Below, in pieces: positions 26,315-33,613 of a DNA stretch of 33,659 bases; position 1 is the stretch's first letter, and every line of letters starts with the position of its first letter. Source of the stretch: an uncultured Hyphomicrobiales bacterium. Lineage in GTDB: Bacteria; Pseudomonadota; Alphaproteobacteria; Rhizobiales; Beijerinckiaceae. The notes beneath the pieces are model-generated. The model was not told the DNA's origin, ran no database searches, and worked only from the letters and a program-made list of their open reading frames with translations. Both the position numbers and the translations under genes were made by a program. The DNA lies in NCBI GenBank assembly GCA_903847605.1, contig CAINED010000026.1, positions 1-33,659 of the forward strand, given 5' to 3'.

Positions 26315-27130
26315 ATGAACAGGACTGCATCCGCAACTGTTGCGCCGGGTGGCGCAGCGCCGCGCGCCCGCGGCGGCGAGGGCTCAGGCGAGCGCATCAA
26401 CGGCATTCAGGTCATCGCGCGCGCGGCCTCGATCCTGCGCGCGCTCGAAAGCAATCGCGACGGCATGAGTCTCGGCGAGATCGCGCGCCATGTCGGGCTC
26501 GCCCGTTCCACAGTGCAGCGCATCGTCAATGCGCTGGTGACCGAAGGCTTCGTCAGCGCGGGCGGCGCGCGTTCGTTACGCATCGGTCCCGCGCTGGCGA
26601 AACTCGCCTCGGCCGCCGGCGACAATATCGCTGAGCGCGTCGCGCCGCATCTGCGGGCGCTGGGCGAGGATGTCGGCGAAACCGTCGATCTCGCGCTTCT
26701 GTCGGGTGGTTCCGCCGTCTTCGTCGATCAGGTCGCGGGCCGTCACCGCCTCGTTGCGCTCTCAGCTGTCGGCGAACGCTTTCCCCTGCATTGCACGGCG
26801 AACGGCAAGGCCATTCTCGCCTGCTTCTCGCCGGAAGATGCGGAAGAACTTTTGGACAAGAGCCTCGCCGAACATCCGCAGCACAAATTGAAAAACCGCA
26901 AGGCGCTGCTGCGCGAACTCGAAGATACCCGCGCATCGAAACTGGCCTTCGATCTCGGCGAACATGGCGAAGGCATCTGCGCCGTCGGCACCGCTTTGCT
27001 CGACGGCTTCGGCCGCCCGCTCGCCATTTCCGTGCCTGTGCCGGCGCAGCGTTTCGATGATGTGCGCGACGATGTCGCGAAGAAGCTGCGGGATTTCCGC
27101 GAGCGGATCAAAGCGGTGGTGCGGAAGTAG
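26315..27130 (+). CDS. IclR-family transcriptional regulator
   Basis: This is a 271-residue regulator. A low-complexity N terminus is followed by a winged helix-turn-helix (about 29-90: INGIQVIARAASILRALE, MSLGEIARHVGLARSTVQRIVNALV). The IclR ligand-binding domain follows, with recognisable ETVDLALLSGGSAVFVDQVAG, FPLHCTANGKAILAC and FDLGEHGEGICAVGTAL. IclR proteins often respond to aromatic or organic acids and control divergent catabolic operons. GGAGG lies ten bases before the ATG at 26315. It almost certainly controls the ten-gene minus-strand unit through the repeats at 26250. Confidence 0.94.
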   Translation: MNRTASATVAPGGAAPRARGGEGSGERINGIQVIARAASILRALESNRDGMSLGEIARHVGLARSTVQRIVNALVTEGFVSAGGARSLRIGPALAKLASAAGDNIAERVAPHLRALGEDVGETVDLALLSGGSAVFVDQVAGRHRLVALSAVGERFPLHCTANGKAILACFSPEDAEELLDKSLAEHPQHKLKNRKALLRELEDTRASKLAFDLGEHGEGICAVGTALLDGFGRPLAISVPVPAQRFDDVRDDVAKKLRDFRERIKAVVRK

Positions 27131-27180
27131 GGGGCGTTGACTCCAGGACAGCTCCCAATGTGATAGTCGGAGATTGGCAT

Positions 27181-27212
27181 AAGGGAGTGCGGCGAGCGCC
27201 CCTTTCATTTTG
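27181..27212 (+). terminator. Probable terminator after iclR
   Basis: AAGGGAGTGC pairs with GCGCCCCTT (nine pairs including one G-U, with one bulged A) over GGCGA, followed by TCATTTT. It is 50 bases past the iclR stop and just before the AT-rich gene. Confidence 0.5.
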
Positions 27213-27227
27213 TGGAGGCATAAGGAG

Positions 27228-28052
27228 GTGTCCGGCAAAGAAATTGTTTCGAGGGATGTTCCTCGTCGGGTTCGCTCCAAGAGAAGTGACACCCAACTTG
27301 CGGATATCACCTTCCGGTCGAAGAGTACTAGAATCCGATCTGGGCTCTATTGGGATATTGCCATTGGATGTCTCTTCATGGTTATCGGTATTTGGATGAT
27401 TTCTCGTGAAGGACCAAGTCTCTTCAATCTATATTCTATTCTGTTTTGGTTGCTCGGGATAATTTCCACCGTCGTTACTATTGGCTGGAAAGTTCGTTAC
27501 AGAAAATTTCAAGCTACAATGATAAACGTGGCCGGAGGTGTGCCTATTTTCAAGGATCTATCCGGACTGTTGGCATTTGGTGTCTATATGTTTTTGGGTG
27601 GGGTCGCATTTCTTTTCAGTCCTGTTGGCGCCTCGCTTCCTATGATATTCGTTTCTGCCTTCATCATGGGGGTGGGAGCCCTGTTGTTCTTGTGCGCTTT
27701 ACAAGCGAGGAAAAAGCAATACCTGCAATTCGATCCTGACGGACTGATTATCGGTTTCAATCTGGGAAGGGCAATGATCCCTTGGAACTCTATTGCGCGG
27801 ATCGAAGCCGACGAGTTTTGCGAAAATCCGGTTTTGCTGATTTGGTTGAATCGGCGCGACTTAGTCGAGATTTTTCCCGCATCCAAACGGGAGTATGGCT
27901 TCGCCGAATTGCACGGCGGATCGCCGAGGTCTGATATCATTCTATTCCCACATGCATATTGTGTTGATCTGCCTGTTCTGGGTGCGGCGATTGCTCGCTA
28001 CGCAACTCAACCGGAAGCACGTGGAGAACTGGCGCTGAGGAAAATTGGCTAA
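27228..28052 (+). CDS. Unknown AT-rich membrane protein
   Basis: I do not recognise this 274-residue protein. It has a basic N terminus (~40 residues), two hydrophobic pairs (about 41-80 and 103-160), then a soluble C-terminal part. LQFDPDGLIIGFNLGRAMIPWNSIARIEADEF is reminiscent of a PH-like bacterial domain seen in some small membrane proteins. Base and codon use differ clearly from the neighbours: only 22 of the 60 bases from 27421 are G or C. The start is uncertain: GTG 27228 follows an AAGGAG run too closely, and TTG 27210 lacks a ribosome site. The gene is bracketed by the iclR 3' end and a decayed copy of it, pointing to acquisition by insertion. Confidence 0.72.
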   Translation: MSGKEIVSRDVPRRVRSKRSDTQLADITFRSKSTRIRSGLYWDIAIGCLFMVIGIWMISREGPSLFNLYSILFWLLGIISTVVTIGWKVRYRKFQATMINVAGGVPIFKDLSGLLAFGVYMFLGGVAFLFSPVGASLPMIFVSAFIMGVGALLFLCALQARKKQYLQFDPDGLIIGFNLGRAMIPWNSIARIEADEFCENPVLLIWLNRRDLVEIFPASKREYGFAELHGGSPRSDIILFPHAYCVDLPVLGAAIARYATQPEARGELALRKIG

Positions 28053-28070
28053 GTCAACTCGCGGGAATAA

Positions 28071-28130
28071 CGTTCCGACGTGCGCGATGATCTCGCAAAA
28101 AAGCGGCGCGGTGAGGAAGTAGGGGACGCC
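28071..28130 (+). pseudogene. Decayed duplicate of the iclR 3' end
   Basis: GACGTGCGCGATGATCTCGC and the bases after it match iclR from 27059 (23 of 28 positions up to the AAGC that ends each block). After a gap of about two dozen bases, GCGGTGAGGAAGTAGGGG matches the iclR stop region GTGGTGCGGAAGTAGGGG. The encoded residues read VRDDLAKK against VRDDVAKK. The deletion breaks the frame. It lies immediately downstream of the AT-rich gene. Confidence 0.75.
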
Positions 28131-28177
28131 ATCATCCCGGCGCTCGCGTTGCTCGGCGGGGACGACAAGCTAAATCA

Positions 28178-29665
28178 TCACAGCACGATATCGGTTGCGT
28201 CCAGAATGAACGTGCCGTTAAGGCGCAGTCCGAAGTCGGCGACGCCATTGCCATTCACATCCGCCGAAATGAACGTCACGGGCGCGCCGCCCTGCAGCGG
28301 GTCGTTCGTGAAGAGGATGAACAATTCGCCCGCTTCCACAATGCCGTCGTGGTCGTCGAAGAAGAACGACTGGTTGCCGGCAAGGAGTGTGTTTGCGTCG
28401 ATATTCGACAGATCGAGAATGTCCTCGAAACCGCCGCCGTCCTGAAAATCATAGATTATGTCGGAGTTCGACATCAGCGGGCCGGAATTCGTCGTGGCCT
28501 CGAAACGGAAGCGATCGTTGCCGCCGCCGCCTGTCAGCTTGTCGATGCCATCGCCGCCAATCAGCACGTCGTCGCCCGCGCCGGCGTTGATCGTATCCGC
28601 GCCCGCGCCCGACTCTATAAGGTCGAGACCATCGCCCGTGCGGATATTGTCCGCGCCTGCGCCGGTCTTGATCCAGAAAGACTCCATGCCCGTGACGCGC
28701 GTACCCTGTCCGGTAAACGTCGTGACATTGGCGGCGTTCGTAAACTGAAAGCTTATGTTGTTGGCCGCGCCGCTTGCATCGAAGATGAGATAGTCAGAAC
28801 CGTTGCCGCCATCGATGAAATCGGCGCCCTGGCCCGCATAGATCGTGTCGTCGTTGTCGCCGCCGCGCACGATGTCGTTGCCGAGACCGCCGATGATCAT
28901 ATCGTCGTCGGCGCCGCCGTCGATCGTGTCGTTGCCTGCGCCGCCATGAATTTCATCGATGCCTGTGCCGCCGTCGATGATGTCGTTGCCGGCCTCGCCA
29001 AAGATGTCGTCGTGATAGTCGCCGCCGAGCAGCGTATCCTCGCCATCGCCGCCGAAGAGTTCGTCGTTATAGTCGCCGCCATCGAGATAGTCGTTGCCGG
29101 CGCCGCCGCGCAGCACGCTGCCGCCGATGATCGTATCGTCCCCGTCGCCGCCGTTGGCGCGCGCCGCATCGACGATGATGTCGCTGCCGAGACCGCCGGC
29201 AACATCGCCGCCACCCTGAATTTCGTCGTCGCCGTCGCCGCCGTCGATGGTTGCATTGACGGCGAAGATCAGATCGTTGCCGGTTCCGCCAAAGATGAAC
29301 TCGGCATTGCCGCCCTGGATTTCATCGTCGCCCGCGCCGCCATCGAGATAGCCGCTGGAGCTTTCGTTGAGGATGAAATCGTTGCCGCCGCCGCCATAGA
29401 CGACGTCGTTCGCGCCCGAGCCGGTATAAATGCGGTCAGCGCCCGCGCCGCCTTCGATGTAATCGCTGCCTTCCTCGCCATAGATGACGTCGTTGCCGCC
29501 GCCGCCGAAGATTTCATCCTGTCCGGCGCCGGCATAGATGAGATTGGCATTGGCGTCGCCGTTGATCGTGTCGTTGAGGTCGCTGCCGAAGATGGCTGCA
29601 AGCAGCATGTCCGCATCGATCAGCAGGTTTGGCGCGCCGGACGGGCGCAAGCGTGGAATGCTCAT
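28178..29665 (-). CDS. RTX-type calcium-binding beta-roll protein
   Basis: This 495-residue, very acidic protein is built mainly of GGxGxDxUx nonapeptides (for example GGGGNDVIYG, GGAGNDTIDGG) from about residue 25 to 390, the calcium-binding beta-roll of RTX exoproteins. The last ~110 residues (VNGNGVADFGLRLNGTFILDATDIVL at the end, shown in part) look like a serralysin-type C-terminal secretion domain. No catalytic or pore-forming domain precedes the repeats. There is no Sec signal, so type I secretion is expected, but no ABC exporter, membrane-fusion or TolC gene is nearby. AAGGTGAG sits seven bases before the ATG at 29665. Role unknown: surface layer, adhesion or matrix are possibilities. 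Confidence 0.92.
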   Translation of the reverse strand: MSIPRLRPSGAPNLLIDADMLLAAIFGSDLNDTINGDANANLIYAGAGQDEIFGGGGNDVIYGEEGSDYIEGGAGADRIYTGSGANDVVYGGGGNDFILNESSSGYLDGGAGDDEIQGGNAEFIFGGTGNDLIFAVNATIDGGDGDDEIQGGGDVAGGLGSDIIVDAARANGGDGDDTIIGGSVLRGGAGNDYLDGGDYNDELFGGDGEDTLLGGDYHDDIFGEAGNDIIDGGTGIDEIHGGAGNDTIDGGADDDMIIGGLGNDIVRGGDNDDTIYAGQGADFIDGGNGSDYLIFDASGAANNISFQFTNAANVTTFTGQGTRVTGMESFWIKTGAGADNIRTGDGLDLIESGAGADTINAGAGDDVLIGGDGIDKLTGGGGNDRFRFEATTNSGPLMSNSDIIYDFQDGGGFEDILDLSNIDANTLLAGNQSFFFDDHDGIVEAGELFILFTNDPLQGGAPVTFISADVNGNGVADFGLRLNGTFILDATDIVL

Positions 29666-29856
29666 ATTCGCTCACCTTATGCGGGAAAAATTCTCCGCGA
29701 TGGCGAGAGGAGATAGCGCGCCTGTACTCAAGTTTTTGTGCGGTAAGTCACGGGGCGAGGAAGAGGCGCAGCCTTATTTCACTTCACGCGCAAAAGTGCT
29801 TGAAGGGCGGATGACAGGCCGATCTGCAACGTCAATCTTCGTTTCTTGAAGACTAC

Positions 29857-30345
29857 TTAATCATTCTTGTTGAGACGGCGGTGCAAACTCTTGCGAATAA
29901 GTCCAGAAGACCGGGCTTCCTTGTGTTCGATTGATTGCCAGATGGACGTAGCGGACTCATCAGGTAGCTTTCCCAACGAGAAGGCTACACTGTCCAATTC
30001 TTCGCGGGTCCATATGTGTGTTGTACAGATCTGGATCGCTTCGTCGCGGAAGGCCTCCCATACTCCACGGAAAGCTTTGTCATTTATCTCGCCGCTGGAG
30101 GACCGAACGTGATGTAGGGCTAACATCGGCATGCCTGCGTAAAAGCACGCGGCGTCGACCCGGCTACATACTTGTGCGAACGGTCTGCCAATATCATGTC
30201 CGGTAACGCCGCAAAGATTTGCTGCGGTGATATAACCTACTATCGGATCGCGCCGTTCCAGCGCCCTCTCAGATAAGAGTTGGAAGAGGACTTCCCCCCT
30301 TGATGATTGAATGAGTTTTGGCACGAATTCTTCCTCAGGAAACAT
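29857..30345 (-). CDS. Unknown AT-rich hypothetical protein
   Basis: I do not recognise this 162-residue soluble protein (MFPEEEFVPKLIQSSRGEVL onward). It has three cysteines in a middle stretch (LCGVTG, VCSRVDAACFY) and several amphipathic helices. Base composition is lower in GC than the surroundings: 25 of the 60 bases from 30301 are G or C. The ATG at 30345 is used; an in-frame TTG at 30372 would add nine residues, but neither has a convincing ribosome site. It stands alone, between the RTX promoter region and the gene-free block. Coding status is likely but not certain. Confidence 0.6.
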   Translation of the reverse strand: MFPEEEFVPKLIQSSRGEVLFQLLSERALERRDPIVGYITAANLCGVTGHDIGRPFAQVCSRVDAACFYAGMPMLALHHVRSSSGEINDKAFRGVWEAFRDEAIQICTTHIWTREELDSVAFSLGKLPDESATSIWQSIEHKEARSSGLIRKSLHRRLNKND

Positions 30346-30446
30346 CCGTCGCTGTATGTTATCCCGTGTCAATCTATAACAAAAAAATGGCAGTTTCGAC
30401 GTTTGGTCCCGAAACCCGAGCTTTAGAAAAATTCGCCCGAGCGATA

Positions 30447-30476
30447 TTGACTTTATTCCTATTTTATGCCTATATC
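30447..30476 (+). promoter_or_regulatory. Sigma70-like promoter facing the gene-free block
   Basis: TTGACT (30447-30452) and TATATC (30471-30476), 18 bases apart, lie in a strikingly AT-rich stretch. Transcription would run right into 30480-31000, where no convincing protein gene exists. Candidate only. Confidence 0.5.
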
Positions 30477-30479
30477 CCT

Positions 30480-30990
30480 CTCGTCCCGGCCTAAGGGTGT
30501 CACAACCCGAGGGGCCTGCTCAGGAATGGGAGCGGGCGGGCCGGGAGCGGAGGGTTCGTCTTCTCGCGGCTTCATTCACCGCCCGGCGAACCGGCCCAAG
30601 ACGTGTGGTCCTCCCCGTCAGCAGTGCCGGCGGGGACAGTTCGGGAGTTCTTCCGCGCGCCGCCCGCAAAGCGGTTCGCAACGGGCCGGGTTCCGATTTG
30701 CGGAAACGGATCGAGCATTCCGGGAAGGGTTCATCGGCAAGAGTGGATGGAAACAAGTGCGAGCCATCCAGGGGTCATGCGAAGCAAGCCGAAGACCTTC
30801 GCGCGTGCCAGCGATTTCCCGGCAGGGACATCGCTCCGGGCATTTCTCTTTCGGGAAAAGCCCGGGGGCGCCGGACATTCGTCCGTCTTCCGGTTCCTTT
30901 TTCCACCATTTCCCCGGAAGCGGGGGAATGTCCGGCGTCCCGCGCCTTTCTCATCAACCCGGACGCGCAGGCGTTGCGGGACAAAGGCGC
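30480..30990 (+). ncRNA. Gene-free, hairpin-rich block, possible non-coding RNA
   Basis: About 800 bases from 30346 to 31160 have no gene I can support. Open frames in this block overlap one another, lack ribosome sites and read as Arg/Ser/Pro-rich, shadow-like protein. Instead there are strong inverted repeats: a perfect 12-base pair CGCCGGACATTC (30869-30880) / GAATGTCCGGCG (30926-30937) with a TTCCCC/GGGGAA hairpin inside, TGGATGG/CCATCCA around 30744-30772, and TTCCG/CGGAA near 30690. Together with the promoter-like sequence at 30447, this allows a structured transcript. An old repeat or degenerate element is the main alternative. Confidence 0.35.
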
Positions 30991-30998
30991 AACTAAAC

Positions 30999-31116
30999 TC
31001 CCCTCCTCGCGAAGCGGGGAGGGGCAGGGGGTGGGGCCTGCAAGCGATTGCCATGATAGCCTGGAGTTCCCCACCCCGCCGGCTTCGCCGCCGACCCTCC
31101 CCGCCAGCGGGGAGGG
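30999..31116. repeat. Palindromic repeat family B, copy 2
   Basis: CTCCCCTCCTCGCGAAGCGG and the following GGAGGGGCAGGGGGTGGGG face the inverted CCCCACCCCGCC and CCCTCCCCGCCAGCGGGGAGG. The core pattern (CCCTCCCC hairpin, GGGTCGGCG, GGGGTGGGG) matches the copy at 21443-21589. It lies downstream of the TauD-like gene and may terminate its transcript. Confidence 0.78.
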
Positions 31117-31160
31117 TAGTTCGCGGACAGGCGCTTCACTGCCCTTGGAAAGTTAGCCCC

Positions 31161-32054
31161 TCACACAATCTGCATCGTTGCATTCTGCACCGCGCGTTCC
31201 CTGCAGGTGGTGCGGCGCACGTCGCGCTTGAACTTGGTGTCGTCGAAGGGCGTGGCGCGATGCATCGTGCACATGTTGTCCCAGATGAGCACGTCGCCCA
31301 GCTTCCATTGATGTGCGAAGACGAATTGCGGTTGCGTTGCAAAGGCCATCAACTCGTTGATGAGCGCCAGCGCCTTCTCCTGCGGCCATCCGACGATGCC
31401 GCAGGCATGGGAAGCGATATAAAGCGTCTTGCGTCCCGAGGGCTCGTGCACATGCACCATCTTGTGGCGCGCCGGCGTGCGCGCGAGCGTCTCCTCGGGC
31501 GAGGGCGGAGGCCCGCCGCCGAGGACGCGGCTATGCCAGTAGGAATGTTCGACGACGAGATCTTCGAGCCCGGCCTTGCGGCTCGCGGGCAATGCGTCGA
31601 AGACATCGCGCATGTCGACGAATTGCGTATCGGCGCCCGCGGGCGGAATCGCATGGGCCGCGAGCAGCGAATAGGTCGCCCTGATCTCGAAGAAGCTCAT
31701 GTCGGTGTGCCAGAGCTGGTTCGCGCGCTTGTAGGCAAGGCGGCGGTCGCTGTCGGCGAAGATTTCGCCGACTTCGTCGAGATTGCCCTGATCGATGATT
31801 TCCGCATGGGGCACGCGTTCGCCGGTGCCGCCGAGCTTGCCCTCCTTGCCGCGCTCGATGGGGCCGAGCAGGCCCGAGAAGGCGATATGCTGTTCGTTCG
31901 TCGGCGGCGCATCGTGGCCGATGATGGCGACGGAATAGGTCGCCAGCGCAGACTTGATGTCGCGCAGCAAATCCGCGCCCATGGGCTTGCGGATATCGAC
32001 GCCGTGCAAGCGCGCCGCGAAAGGCTGCGAGAGCTGTTCGATTTCGAGTGTCAT
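31161..32054 (-). CDS. TauD/TfdA-family 2-oxoglutarate dioxygenase
   Basis: This 297-residue Fe(II)/2-oxoglutarate-dependent dioxygenase has the 2-His-1-carboxylate iron site: WHTDMSF supplies His116 and Asp118, and MHRATPFD supplies His265. Arg280/Arg281 (VRRTT) bind 2-oxoglutarate. Relatives hydroxylate taurine, 2,4-D and other acids, releasing sulfite, phenol or similar. It is the last gene of the LLM-DUF1330-dioxygenase unit, 21 bases after DUF1330. The substrate is unknown; TfdA-like ether or carboxylate cleavage is as likely as taurine, since no tauABC genes are present. Confidence 0.93.
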   Translation of the reverse strand: MTLEIEQLSQPFAARLHGVDIRKPMGADLLRDIKSALATYSVAIIGHDAPPTNEQHIAFSGLLGPIERGKEGKLGGTGERVPHAEIIDQGNLDEVGEIFADSDRRLAYKRANQLWHTDMSFFEIRATYSLLAAHAIPPAGADTQFVDMRDVFDALPASRKAGLEDLVVEHSYWHSRVLGGGPPPSPEETLARTPARHKMVHVHEPSGRKTLYIASHACGIVGWPQEKALALINELMAFATQPQFVFAHQWKLGDVLIWDNMCTMHRATPFDDTKFKRDVRRTTCRERAVQNATMQIV

Positions 32055-32075
32055 GTGCCTTCCGCGATCAAATGG

Positions 32076-32363
32076 CTAAAGCCCAACGACGCTGACGAGC
32101 CGCGCAGAACTGCATTCGTCGCGTACGCTCTTCAGCCCCTGATAGACGGGGCCGTTATAAAAGTCCTCCCATGCCTGCACGGAGGGAAATTCCAGCAGCA
32201 CGATCCGGCGGGGCTCCCAGTCGCCTTCATAGACCTTGTGCGCGCCGCCACGTGCGAGATAGCGCGCGCCAGCAGCTTCCAGCGCGGGCTTCACCCCGTT
32301 CATGAAATCGGCGTAGCGCCCGGGATTTGAGATATCGACATCGAAGATGACATAGGCGCTCAT
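32076..32363 (-). CDS. DUF1330 family protein
   Basis: This 95-residue protein of the DUF1330 family has a ferredoxin-like dimeric alpha-beta barrel fold. Typical text is SAYVIFDVDISNPGRYADFM, ARGGAHKVYEGDW and RIVLLEFPSVQAWEDFYNGP. Members often accompany catabolic oxygenases; a small-molecule isomerase or monooxygenase-like role has been suggested by fold, but none is proven here. GGGAG precedes the ATG at 32363. It is the middle gene of the three-gene unit, with 29 bases to the LLM stop. Confidence 0.92.
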   Translation of the reverse strand: MSAYVIFDVDISNPGRYADFMNGVKPALEAAGARYLARGGAHKVYEGDWEPRRIVLLEFPSVQAWEDFYNGPVYQGLKSVRDECSSARLVSVVGL

Positions 32364-32392
32364 TGCTACTCCCGTATTCAGTCTGTCCTGCT

Positions 32393-33418
32393 TCACGCCA
32401 GTTCGGGCACGCGCGCCAGCGCGGGCATGACCTTCGTGGAAAACAGTTCGATGGAACGGCTCATTTCATCAAAGCTCATGTCGCCGAAGGAGAAGCGCAA
32501 CACCGCGTAATTCGCGCCGGTAAGGCGATGCTGCTCTTCGAGTTCGCGCGCGACCGTTTCGGGCGAGCCGGCGATGCAGCGCCCGCTCGGCACGAGATCG
32601 TCGAACTTGAGGTCGATGCCCCAGTGCTGGGGAACGCGGCCGAAGCGGCGGTGCATCCAGGTAAAATTGCTCTGGAAGACGAGATAGGCGCGATGGGCGA
32701 TCTCGCGCGCCTTCTCGTCGGTGTCGGCCACGACAAGCGTGCGCGCGAGGCCTGTGAAAGGTTCCGGCCCGTCATAGCCAGTCGCGGCCAGTTCCTCGCG
32801 ATATTGCGCGATATACTTCACGCAAACCCTGGTGTCCGCGTTGACGACGAGATGAAAGCGGGCGCGCGCGGCGCTATGCGCGCTTTCGGTCGAATGCACG
32901 CCGTACCAGATCGGGGGCATCGGCTGCTGATAAGGCTTCAGGTGCAAGGGCACGTCGCGATAGGTGAAATGCTTGCCTTCGTAATCGACGCGGCCGTCGC
33001 GCAGCCCCTGTTCGATGATCGCGACGCCCTCTTCGTAGATTTCGCGCGCCGCTTTGGTGTCGACGCCGAGATAGGCGAGTTCTTCCGGCACCGAGCCGCG
33101 CCCGAAGCCGATGTCGAGCCGCCCGCGACTCATCTGGTCGAGCATGCAGATCTCTTCCAGCAGCTTGATCGGGTGATGGGCAGGCACGGCATAAACCAGC
33201 GTGCCGACGCGCATCTGCTTCACCCTTTGCGCCAGCGCCGACAGGAATACGCTGGGCGAAGAGCATCCGCCGAGCGGGGTGAAATGATGCTCCGTAACGT
33301 GGAAACAGTGGAAGCCCGCCCGGTCGAACATCTCGCCGAGCTTGAGCCGGTCTTCGTAATGATCCGCCTGCGAAAGGCCGTTCGAGAGATCGAGGTGATC
33401 CATCGCGCCGAATTTCAT
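32393..33418 (-). CDS. LLM-class flavin-dependent oxidoreductase
   Basis: This 341-residue bacterial-luciferase-like protein uses reduced FMN for monooxygenation. MKFGAMDHLDL begins the first barrel strand, and FHVTEHHFTPLGGCSSP, RGRLDIGFGRGSVPEELAYLG and AGSPETVARELEE are standard LLM segments. Such enzymes cleave or hydroxylate organosulfur compounds, amines or ketones and need a separate flavin reductase, which is not encoded here. The start at 33418 has GGGATGGAAAC upstream. It leads the unit with DUF1330 and the TauD-like dioxygenase, suggesting oxidative breakdown of one compound by two oxygenases. Confidence 0.93.
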   Translation of the reverse strand: MKFGAMDHLDLSNGLSQADHYEDRLKLGEMFDRAGFHCFHVTEHHFTPLGGCSSPSVFLSALAQRVKQMRVGTLVYAVPAHHPIKLLEEICMLDQMSRGRLDIGFGRGSVPEELAYLGVDTKAAREIYEEGVAIIEQGLRDGRVDYEGKHFTYRDVPLHLKPYQQPMPPIWYGVHSTESAHSAARARFHLVVNADTRVCVKYIAQYREELAATGYDGPEPFTGLARTLVVADTDEKAREIAHRAYLVFQSNFTWMHRRFGRVPQHWGIDLKFDDLVPSGRCIAGSPETVARELEEQHRLTGANYAVLRFSFGDMSFDEMSRSIELFSTKVMPALARVPELA

Positions 33419-33590
33419 GTTTCCATCCCGTGATCTTGGTTGTCGTTGCGGGCAATCTAGCAGGCTTTCGGCGGGAGTCGCCGGGATTTTCCGCCGCATG
33501 GCGGTGCAGGGAATTTAACCCGTCCTATTCACCGGGGCTTGTAATTTCTACGCGGACGGTGATCGCTTGATTACGGTCATGCGGCATTAC

Positions 33591-33613
33591 GCGGCGCTTT
33601 CGCCGCTTTTTGA
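33591..33613 (+). terminator. Terminator-like hairpin without an upstream gene
   Basis: GCGGCG-CTTT-CGCCGC followed by TTTTT is a compact, strong intrinsic-terminator shape on the plus strand. No plus-strand gene lies upstream within 33419-33590, only short structure such as TCACCG/CGGTGA. It may end a small RNA or act as a leader attenuator for a gene beyond the window. Confidence 0.65.

Noticed and set aside
28178..29665. Regularly repeated DNA resembling a CRISPR or satellite array
   Set aside because: The periodicity is 27 bases of degenerate nonapeptide codons with no conserved repeat-spacer pattern; it is the RTX beta-roll.
28349..29716. Long open plus-strand frame antisense to the RTX gene
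   Set aside because: It mirrors the repeated GGxGxD codons and reads as a monotonous Ala/Val/Ile-rich protein with no family; the minus-strand RTX reading is clear.
30466..30996. Possible 176-codon gene on the plus strand of the hairpin-rich block
   Set aside because: No ribosome site, Arg/Ser/Gly-rich low-information translation, competing frames of similar length; kept only as a possible alternative to an RNA.
30603..32330. Long plus-strand frame across the gene-free block and the TauD/DUF1330 genes
   Set aside because: It is antisense to two well-supported genes and has no recognisable domain.
33541..33552. GTAATTTCTAC, resembling part of a Cas12a CRISPR repeat
   Set aside because: Single occurrence, no repeat-spacer array and no cas genes in the window.
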